This document shows positions 6,365 to 12,196 of a stretch of DNA of 12,196 nucleotides, piece by piece (the first letter of the stretch is position 1; each line of letters starts with the position of its first letter). The notes beneath the pieces were generated by a model. That model was not told the origin of the DNA. It worked only from the letters and a program-made list of their open reading frames with translations, and did not search any database. The stretch covers positions 1 to 12,196 of the forward strand of contig JAAYFA010000393.1 of the NCBI GenBank assembly GCA_012728445.1. Reading direction: 5' to 3'. Source of the stretch: Clostridiales bacterium (GTDB lineage: Bacteria > Bacillota > Clostridia > Oscillospirales > Acutalibacteraceae). The translations under genes were made by a program, and so were the position numbers.

Positions 6365-9300
6365 CTATTTTTTAGGTGAAACAGTAAATTCAAAACTGTA
6401 CTTTTTAAAGCTGTGCATTTTGTAGGGCGGGTGCAAAACGGTGTTGCCCGGCAAATCGCCACCCACGCCTCTTTGTGCGGCATCTATGTTCAGCGTGATA
6501 TATGGATCTTGTTTGAGTTCGTAAAGGTGCTTGGCCGCTTCGAGTTTTTCCTGCGAGTAGTAACCTGCGCCAAAGTTGAAGTCCTTGCCGGCCGGCGCTT
6601 CAATGATAATACCTACGCCGTCTTCCCCCGTCAACTCAAGGCTGCGCACATCGGTACGGTTTCCGTTTTCCTGCGGGCGCATATACCGGTGCTCAAGCTC
6701 CGCGACTTTCATCTCGTGGACAGCTATTTTGCCGCCTGTCTTGCGGTCGCAATACGTTTCGTGCGGGCCTCTTCCATAAAACTTTGCATGGTCAAGCTTC
6801 GGATTAACACCCGTCCTCAACCCAACCTTGAGCATCGGTAGCAGAATACCTGCGGCGCAGTGACGCACCGCTACTCTGCCGGCTGCATCAAAGGTGTAAA
6901 CTGTCCGAACACCATAAACGAAAGGCGCTAACCACTTGACGTTCACTTGGACTTGCCCACCGGCAAGTCTTTTGACTTTAACCCTCGCCGCTTTAATCTG
7001 CCTGCTTGTCCTGTCCCATTGGTAAAGCGGATGAATCCTTACAATTTTTGGCACAAAATTAAGGTAGCTTCTGTCATTATCTATAAGCGGTCTGAAAAAG
7101 TTCGGTTTCATGGGCTGCATCGCATCCAGCGTTTCTAACCCATCATAGGCGAGCGAAATCAATGCGCCGCCCTTTATTTTTGCAGCAAAACCGTTGCCGT
7201 TTAAGCTGACCGTATTACCGCTTTTGGTGAACTCAACTTTGCCCTCTGCCGGTGATTTTACTGCCGGTCGATTTTCTAAAACAAACTGGTCAAAGGTCTG
7301 CTCATACCCGGCCTCTATCCACGGTTTATCCGTCTTGGTAACAAAGGAAACAGTGAGCAAAGCTTCTCCTGTCGGCAAGGATTTTAAACTATACGGCAGG
7401 GTTATTTCTTTCGATGTAAGGGGTTCGACAGCCGGACTGTCAACCGTGCCTTCCTGCACCACAGCACCGTCTACGGTCACCGTCCATTTAATCATCCAGT
7501 CCTCAAGCGAAACAAACAGGTTTTTGTTTTGAATTTGTACCACGCCTCGGGCAACATCAACGGCGTGCGCCTTGATGTTGGCATATACTTTTTTCACTTC
7601 AAAATAAGATGGGTGCGGCTTTCTGTCCGCGCCGATGATGCCGTTGGCGCAAAAATAATAGTTGGTTCTGCCCTCGTCAAAATCGCCGCCGTATAGCCAT
7701 TTTTCAACCCCGTCCTCTACAACACGGATAGATTGGTCCACATAATCCCAGATATAGCCGCCGCACATGTGCTCATACTGCTCAAAGTCATCCACATACT
7801 CTTGAAAGTTGCCGAGGCTGTTTTCCATCGCGTGTGAAAACTCACAGTACATGACCGGTTTTGTCTTATACATTTCGACAGGGACTTTCTTGTTGTCCGC
7901 CGCTAGGGCATTGGCAACCGTATCAAAAACAGTTGCTTTAATGGCCTCTTGATTCTTCAGCTTCTCCACGATTGGTCTAAGCGGATACATTCTGCTGATA
8001 AAATCCGATTTTGTCAGGTCAAAGTCGCCCTCGTAATGAATCGGATAGCGATTGTCCAGCGCAAGGGCCGCGTTTCGCATGTGCATAAAGTTTTCGCCAT
8101 CGCCGGCCTCGTTGCCAAGCGACCAAAAGCACACGCAGGCATGGTTGCGGTCGCGGAGCACCATTCTTTCCATCCTGTCTACCACGGCTTCTTTCCACAT
8201 CGGATTGTCGCCCGGCACGTCCTTACGGCGAACACCGTGTGTTTCCATATCGCACTCGTCCATCACATAAAAGCCGAGCTCATCACAAAGTTCATAAAAC
8301 AGCAAATCGTCCGGGTAATGGCTGGTGCGTATGGAATTGATGTTGGCTTTTTTCATCAAATATAAATCTTGATAATAGCGTTCGCGCGGGACTGCCCAGC
8401 CATGATCCGGGTCAAAGTCGTGGCGGTTGACGCCCTTGATGATCAAACGGCGCCCGTTAACCATCAACACATTGCCTTTAATTTCAATAATTTTAAAGCC
8501 GATTCGGATACTCTTATAAGAGAGCATCTTGTCGCCCTGTTTGAGTACGAGAACAAGCTTGTACAGATTTGGCACCTCGGCCGACCATTGTCGAACTTTT
8601 TCGACAACATGTGTAAGCGCAAGCCGGCTTTGCCCCGGTGTCGCCTGTATGGGGACGGTATCAATCAGCGTCTGTTTTTCGTCATCAATCAGCCACGCTT
8701 CCACCTCGGCATCTTCGGCTTTTTCGGCATAATTCTGTAGCGTTACCTCAAGGTTCAGCAAGCCATCCGTATACGTTTCGTCCAAGCTTGTCTTTGCAAA
8801 AAAATCTTTGATGCAAAGCTTGTTTTCCGCATAAATATAGACCTCGCGGTAGATGCCGGAGAGGAACCACATATCCTGGTCTTCAAGATACGTGCCGGCC
8901 GTATAACGGAACACCTCGGCCGTAATTTGGTTTTCGCCCGGTTTTACAAAATCGGTAATCTTAAATTCGGCAGGGGTCATAGACCCTTGGGAATAGCCGA
9001 CCTTTTTACCGTTGAGGTAAACAAAAAAGCCCGCCTTCACGGCACCGAAATGTAAAAATATCTCTTTACCGTCCCAGTTTGCCGGTACAGTAAAGCTGCG
9101 GCGGTACACACCAAGCTCATTTTGTTTTTGATTGATAGTCGGAATCTTGCTCTTTTTTGCCGACAGCACGCGCGGGTAAGAGTTGCACAAATAAACCGGT
9201 TTGCCGTAACCGTTCAATTGCCAGAGCGACGGCACATCGGCATTGTCCCAAGTACGGTCGTCAAAACCCGCCTCGCGGTAGTCGGTGCGCATCGTTTCAA

Positions 9301-9472
9301 GCCCCATCTGCCAGTAAAACTTCCACACGCCGTTGAGGCTCTTTTTGTAAGGACTGTCACCACCTGCGGTGGCATCGTCAAATGTATCGTATGGCAAGGC
9401 AAGATTATGCGCATCCTCTTTATTCTCACCAATCATATGGGGGTTCTCCCAATATTGCATATTCTTTTTCAT
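6365..9472 (-). CDS. lacZ: Beta-galactosidase, GH2 family (LacZ type)
   Basis: This 1035-residue cytoplasmic enzyme (no signal peptide) is expected to hydrolyse terminal beta-galactosides such as lactose, with retention of configuration. The full LacZ layout is present: jelly-roll domain (about 45-215, with 'SLNGVWKFYW' and 'YLEDQDMWFLSGIYREV'), Ig-like domain (about 220-328), TIM barrel (about 335-630), second Ig-like domain, and the C-terminal small-chain domain. The acid/base is Glu455 in 'WSLGNEAG' and the nucleophile is Glu544 in 'MYCEFSHAM'. Trp575 in 'GGYIWDYVDQS' matches a substrate-site Trp of the E. coli enzyme. Two departures stand out: the usual Gly after 'HAM' is Glu (AMENS), and the C-terminal 'GGDDSW' motif is replaced by 'GGDLPG', so the loop Trp is absent. 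This could alter the aglycone site. A related beta-galactoside substrate is therefore possible. The ATG at 9472 follows AAAGGA by nine bases. It is first in an operon with the activase. Confidence 0.95.
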   Translation of the reverse strand: MKKNMQYWENPHMIGENKEDAHNLALPYDTFDDATAGGDSPYKKSLNGVWKFYWQMGLETMRTDYREAGFDDRTWDNADVPSLWQLNGYGKPVYLCNSYPRVLSAKKSKIPTINQKQNELGVYRRSFTVPANWDGKEIFLHFGAVKAGFFVYLNGKKVGYSQGSMTPAEFKITDFVKPGENQITAEVFRYTAGTYLEDQDMWFLSGIYREVYIYAENKLCIKDFFAKTSLDETYTDGLLNLEVTLQNYAEKAEDAEVEAWLIDDEKQTLIDTVPIQATPGQSRLALTHVVEKVRQWSAEVPNLYKLVLVLKQGDKMLSYKSIRIGFKIIEIKGNVLMVNGRRLIIKGVNRHDFDPDHGWAVPRERYYQDLYLMKKANINSIRTSHYPDDLLFYELCDELGFYVMDECDMETHGVRRKDVPGDNPMWKEAVVDRMERMVLRDRNHACVCFWSLGNEAGDGENFMHMRNAALALDNRYPIHYEGDFDLTKSDFISRMYPLRPIVEKLKNQEAIKATVFDTVANALAADNKKVPVEMYKTKPVMYCEFSHAMENSLGNFQEYVDDFEQYEHMCGGYIWDYVDQSIRVVEDGVEKWLYGGDFDEGRTNYYFCANGIIGADRKPHPSYFEVKKVYANIKAHAVDVARGVVQIQNKNLFVSLEDWMIKWTVTVDGAVVQEGTVDSPAVEPLTSKEITLPYSLKSLPTGEALLTVSFVTKTDKPWIEAGYEQTFDQFVLENRPAVKSPAEGKVEFTKSGNTVSLNGNGFAAKIKGGALISLAYDGLETLDAMQPMKPNFFRPLIDNDRSYLNFVPKIVRIHPLYQWDRTSRQIKAARVKVKRLAGGQVQVNVKWLAPFVYGVRTVYTFDAAGRVAVRHCAAGILLPMLKVGLRTGVNPKLDHAKFYGRGPHETYCDRKTGGKIAVHEMKVAELEHRYMRPQENGNRTDVRSLELTGEDGVGIIIEAPAGKDFNFGAGYYSQEKLEAAKHLYELKQDPYITLNIDAAQRGVGGDLPGNTVLHPPYKMHSFKKYSFEFTVSPKK

Positions 9473-9500
9473 TTGCCTGCATCCTTTCTCAATATCAATA

Positions 9501-9524
9501 CCATGGCATCATCTATGCACATGG
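9501..9524 (-). promoter_or_regulatory. Imperfect inverted repeat in the lacZ leader
   Basis: CCATG-GCAT and ATGC-A-CATGG face each other across a five-base centre, with a single unpaired A. The element lies downstream of the predicted -10 box and about 30 bases before the start codon, the usual place for a repressor operator or a leader hairpin. No matching second copy was seen, so its role is inferred. Confidence 0.3.
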
Positions 9525-9528
9525 ATAG

Positions 9529-9557
9529 ATTATATAACTACGATAATTATAACATAT
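9529..9557 (-). promoter_or_regulatory. Predicted lacZ promoter (extended -10)
   Basis: On the minus strand TGTTATAAT at 9554-9546 is a perfect extended -10 element (TGnTATAAT), which can work with a poor -35. The expected -35 position (about 9569-9574) reads ATACAA and is weak. A second perfect TATAAT lies at 9534-9529 without the TG extension. Transcription would start near 9540 and leave a leader of about 65-70 bases. The surrounding AT-rich bases contrast with the neighbouring coding DNA. Confidence 0.5.
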
Positions 9558-9622
9558 TTCACCCGCTGTTGTATAGGCAAAGAGAATCCAAAATTTATCC
9601 GTTTGAGAAGTTTCCAAAACCA

Positions 9623-9657
9623 TTAAAAGACGCGCTCCCATGAAGCGCGTCTTTTAA
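9623..9657. terminator. Terminator after the META-lipoprotein gene
   Basis: A perfect 14-bp stem (9623-9636 with 9644-9657) encloses a seven-base loop. Its GC core is GACGCGCT/AGCGCGTC and the outer pairs are A-T, giving T-runs on both strands. It lies 29 bases past the stop at 9687 and should end the propeller-META transcript before the lacZ promoter. A small GGCCG/CGGCC hairpin at 9663-9675 precedes it on the minus strand. Confidence 0.85.
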
Positions 9658-9686
9658 CGATTGGCCGAATCGGCCGTTTGTTTTAG

Positions 9687-10088
9687 TTAGGGCATTTTTT
9701 CGAACACGAGCAGTTCGTCGCCGTTTTCGTCAAGCAGGGTGAGCGTATCGTCCTTTATTGCATATTTCTGAGCTTTGCCGAGCAAGTCAAAATAAGTGCC
9801 TTCCGCCTGCATGGCCTCGGGTGGACCGGCCATCTCTGTTTGGAAAATCCCGCTGATTTTAATCTTGTCCCCGGGTAAAGTGATATAATCGCCGCCGTAA
9901 GAATTGACGGCAGAGCGCCCCGAAAATGTTCTTTTATCAAACTCCAACGTTATTGAATACCCTCCCGGGTCGGCAATGGTCGCCGACCAGTCGGCGAGTG
10001 TCCATTTTGTGCCTGCGATATCACAAGCGGAGAAAAGCCCTGTAAAAAACAAGATAAGAGAAATAAAAAACGCGATGATTCTTTTCAT
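9687..10088 (-). CDS. META-domain (HslJ-like) putative lipoprotein
   Basis: This is a 133-residue exported protein. Residues 1-21 are a signal peptide (MKR, then a hydrophobic stretch), and Cys22 in 'FSAC' is a plausible lipidation site, although Phe at -3 is not ideal for a lipobox. Residues about 26-131 match the META/HslJ fold: 'GTKWTLADW', 'ITLEFDKRTFSGRSAVNSYGGDY', 'MAGPPEAMQAEGTYFDLLGKA' and a closing 'LTLLDENGDELLVFE'. The Cys often found after Met-Ala in this family is Gly here. The start is the ATG at 10088, set by AAGGAG seven bases upstream. A longer reading from 10145 would overlap the upstream gene and place a charged tail before the signal peptide. Proteins of this family act in the envelope, but their function is poorly defined. 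It follows the beta-propeller gene by 41 bases, so the two are probably co-transcribed. Confidence 0.85.
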   Translation of the reverse strand: MKRIIAFFISLILFFTGLFSACDIAGTKWTLADWSATIADPGGYSITLEFDKRTFSGRSAVNSYGGDYITLPGDKIKISGIFQTEMAGPPEAMQAEGTYFDLLGKAQKYAIKDDTLTLLDENGDELLVFEKMP

Positions 10089-10095
10089 GATTGTT

Positions 10096-10101
10096 CTCCT
10101 T
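10096..10101 (-). promoter_or_regulatory. Ribosome binding site that sets the META-protein start
   Basis: AAGGAG on the minus strand lies seven bases before the ATG at 10088. It supports this start over the longer in-frame ATG at 10145, which has no such site. Confidence 0.85.
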
Positions 10102-10129
10102 CCATCAACTAAGCTTGGTGTTGTCCTTG

Positions 10130-12196
10130 TTATTCTGTCGGCCAATCAGCCATAAAAGGTTCGCGGGCCCCATAATAATAGTAGTCGTCGCGGTAATTAG
10201 TTGGCGGTGTCACTTTAAGCGCCCCAAGCACCTTGCCGCTCACTATGTCGAAAGAGGTTAGCGCCACACCGGAGAGGGTGTAAATCGTATCATTCACATA
10301 GGTGCCTCTGCTTATTCCACTGAAATTATAGTTGTTATCAAGTCGCCCAATGTTTTCCCTATAACTCATCACAGGGACAATTTTGCTGTCTTGGACGGTG
10401 AAGGTTTCAAAGGAAGAAAGGATGTATGCCGACCCGCCGATTGAAGAACCGCTGCTCACAGAGCCGTCCGCCTGCGGATTCTTGTCGTAGTAAACTTCGG
10501 GGTTGTAGCGCAACACCGGTATGCCGAAAATCCCCTTTTCCGGGTAAACCATAAACGCTTTGTGGTTGTTCATCGCCTCGGAAGAGCTGTTGCCTTGGAT
10601 AATCAGCTTGTCGACTTCTTTGGGGCTAGCCGGGTCGCTTACGTCAAACAGCGAAAGCTTGATGCCCGGGAGCGTTCCGTTTTCGTCACCGTTTTGCCCA
10701 ATGCCCATCAGCAGGGTATCCGTTACCGGATGTAGGTAGGTTGAAAACCCGGGTATTTTTAGCTCACCTGTGATTTTGGGGGCCTTAGGGTCCGAAAGGT
10801 TCAAAACGAACAAGGGATCTGTTTGCTCAAAGGTCACCACATAACCGGCATCTCCCATAAAACGCACCGCGAAAATTCGTTCCTTTGGGGCAATGTTTTC
10901 CACCTTACCGACAATCTCAAGCTCCTTGTTGAGCACAAACACATTGCTACTGGTTTTTTGCCAGTCGCCTTGTGTTGTGGCAATCCTAAAATAGCCCTTG
11001 TGTTCGTCCATGGAAAACTGGTTGAGAACGTGACCGGCCACCTTGCCCGAATTTTTATACTCAACCTTACCTCCGCCAATAGCGAAACGGTAAATCTCGG
11101 TAAAATAATCAGTGTCATTTATCAGTCCGGAAGAGCTGTATACGGTCCTTGAGGCAAAGAGGCTGTCGGGCGTACAATAGGCTTCCGCCCCGCCGCCGAG
11201 CACGGCTTTTTTGTCCGGTGCGGCCTTTAAATCGTCAAGCTTGATGCCGCAAACTACCAGATAGCTCGGTTCGGGGTTTTCTGTAATGCTGATGTCCCTC
11301 ACGGGGATACGTTGACTTTCCCCGTCCACACCAACCATGGGGATGCAGATATCGTCCAACTTTGCATCCGTGTATAAACTGACCGCATAGGAACTCAGCA
11401 CATAAAGCTCACTGCCAATAAGCCTTGCGGAAATAAAACTTCCGTCTTGCGAAAACCGCTTGATTTCTTTTGGTGCCGCTGTGTTGCTGATATCATAAAC
11501 GATACATGTGCTTACATCACGGCCGTTGTAATAGCCCCGATAATAGTCGGGGGCCGGTGCGATATCGCTTTGCATATCGGGAGCGACTGCTGTTATGGGT
11601 TCAATACTGTCAGGCGCTTCGCTAGCCGGGGCGCCGGGGTTGCTGCCGGGATCACTGCCCGGTGCCGGCTCGACAACATCCGAAGGGATTTCATCGGGCG
11701 ATGGTGGGCTCACCGTTTCATCATCTTGGCGACCGGTTGGCTGCTCATATACTGTGTATGTATTTACCTGGGTAAACACCACCAGCAAATCATCTTTGAC
11801 AAAAAGAGAGCTGGCATATTCCGATTTGCCCGGGCTGTTTCCGAATTTTATGGCCGATGTCAGCTTCATGTTGTCGGCAGGCAGCAGACTATAAATGTTA
11901 ACTGCCATACCATTGGCAACGGTATACAGGTATTTACCGTCATTCTTCATCACATCCGGCTCATCAATGCCCTTCACCTGAACATTGGTTTCACCGTGAT
12001 TGCTCTGTTGTGGATATTTGGTCGTCGTGTCTTGACTGCCTGCCGCCTCCTGGAAATTATAGTCCTCGCCAACTGCGTCAGCGCTTTTGCTGCCAAAAAA
12101 ACCACGCAAGGAGAAGTTGTCTTTACGCTTGGCATCTTTACTCATTTTATTGAACAGGTCAACGATCTGCTTTTCGCTCTTTGCCGTTTTAATGAC
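10130..12196 (-). CDS. Beta-propeller domain protein (PF09826-like), 5' partial
   Basis: This protein is cut by the right edge. The frame is open through 12196, and the ATG at 12145 has no ribosome binding site, so the true start, probably with a signal or membrane anchor, lies outside. Residues are counted from that ATG. It matches the family of secreted beta-propeller proteins of Firmicutes and archaea: the hallmark 'TNVQVKGIDEPDVMKNDGKYLY' spans 53-74, followed by blade motifs such as 'VYDISNTAAPKEIKRF', 'FDVSDPASPKEVDKL', 'LSDPKAPKITGELKIPGF', and a final 'GTYVNDTIYTLSG'. Residues about 137-200 are a Pro/Asp/Ser/Gly-rich low-complexity insertion in one blade, ending in a Tyr-rich 'DYYRGYYNG'. 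The function of the family is unknown, but propellers usually bind proteins or glycans. It precedes the META-lipoprotein gene by 41 bases, which suggests an envelope operon. Confidence 0.85.
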   Translation of the reverse strand, partial: VIKTAKSEKQIVDLFNKMSKDAKRKDNFSLRGFFGSKSADAVGEDYNFQEAAGSQDTTTKYPQQSNHGETNVQVKGIDEPDVMKNDGKYLYTVANGMAVNIYSLLPADNMKLTSAIKFGNSPGKSEYASSLFVKDDLLVVFTQVNTYTVYEQPTGRQDDETVSPPSPDEIPSDVVEPAPGSDPGSNPGAPASEAPDSIEPITAVAPDMQSDIAPAPDYYRGYYNGRDVSTCIVYDISNTAAPKEIKRFSQDGSFISARLIGSELYVLSSYAVSLYTDAKLDDICIPMVGVDGESQRIPVRDISITENPEPSYLVVCGIKLDDLKAAPDKKAVLGGGAEAYCTPDSLFASRTVYSSSGLINDTDYFTEIYRFAIGGGKVEYKNSGKVAGHVLNQFSMDEHKGYFRIATTQGDWQKTSSNVFVLNKELEIVGKVENIAPKERIFAVRFMGDAGYVVTFEQTDPLFVLNLSDPKAPKITGELKIPGFSTYLHPVTDTLLMGIGQNGDENGTLPGIKLSLFDVSDPASPKEVDKLIIQGNSSSEAMNNHKAFMVYPEKGIFGIPVLRYNPEVYYDKNPQADGSVSSGSSIGGSAYILSSFETFTVQDSKIVPVMSYRENIGRLDNNYNFSGISRGTYVNDTIYTLSGVALTSFDIVSGKVLGALKVTPPTNYRDDYYYYGAREPFMADWPTE

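Noticed and set aside
9122..9643. A 173-codon plus-strand open frame over the 5' end of lacZ and its promoter
   Set aside because: It is antisense to lacZ for most of its length, has no ribosome binding site or family match, and crosses the lacZ control region and the terminator.
10089..10145. A longer start for the META-domain protein at 10145, overlapping the propeller gene
   Set aside because: The ATG at 10088 has AAGGAG seven bases upstream and begins directly with a signal peptide; the extension would add a charged N-terminal tail.

Overview
The window looks like part of a chromosome from an anaerobic clostridial Firmicute (Oscillospiraceae/Ruminococcaceae type). This inference rests on a dockerin protein next to a cohesin protein, InlB-type repeats in a large secreted protein, a glycyl-radical-enzyme activase and strong AAGGAG/GGGGGA-type ribosome binding sites. 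No rRNA, tRNA, transposase, CRISPR array or phage gene is visible. It is almost completely coding, with no gene-free stretch over 300 bases.

Layout. Positions 1-5390 hold two plus-strand genes for extracellular proteins. The first is cut by the left edge and ends in a type I-like dockerin after helical FIVAR-like modules. The second is a complete 1243-residue secreted protein: signal peptide, one cohesin-like domain, six InlB-type repeats, an Ig-like central block, two more nearly identical InlB repeats and two C-terminal Y_Y_Y-like beta domains. A strong hairpin terminator (5404-5435) separates them from convergent minus-strand genes.

The minus-strand genes fall into two units. Read in their own direction, the right-hand unit is a beta-propeller protein cut by the right edge (12196 to 10130), then a small META-domain lipoprotein (10088 to 9687), closed by a terminator at 9623-9657. 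The left-hand unit starts at an extended -10 promoter near 9546-9551, runs through a GH2 beta-galactosidase of the LacZ type (9472 to 6365) and, 46 bases later, a glycyl-radical-enzyme activating protein (6318 to 5452).

How they may work together. The dockerin and cohesin proteins could assemble by calcium-dependent pairing outside the cell, giving a small scaffold. The cytoplasmic beta-galactosidase would hydrolyse imported galactosides. The activase would install the glycyl radical on an enzyme encoded elsewhere, because none is in this window. The propeller and META proteins look like an envelope pair of unknown role. The most notable features are the neighbouring cohesin/dockerin pair and the lacZ-activase operon that lacks its glycyl radical enzyme.
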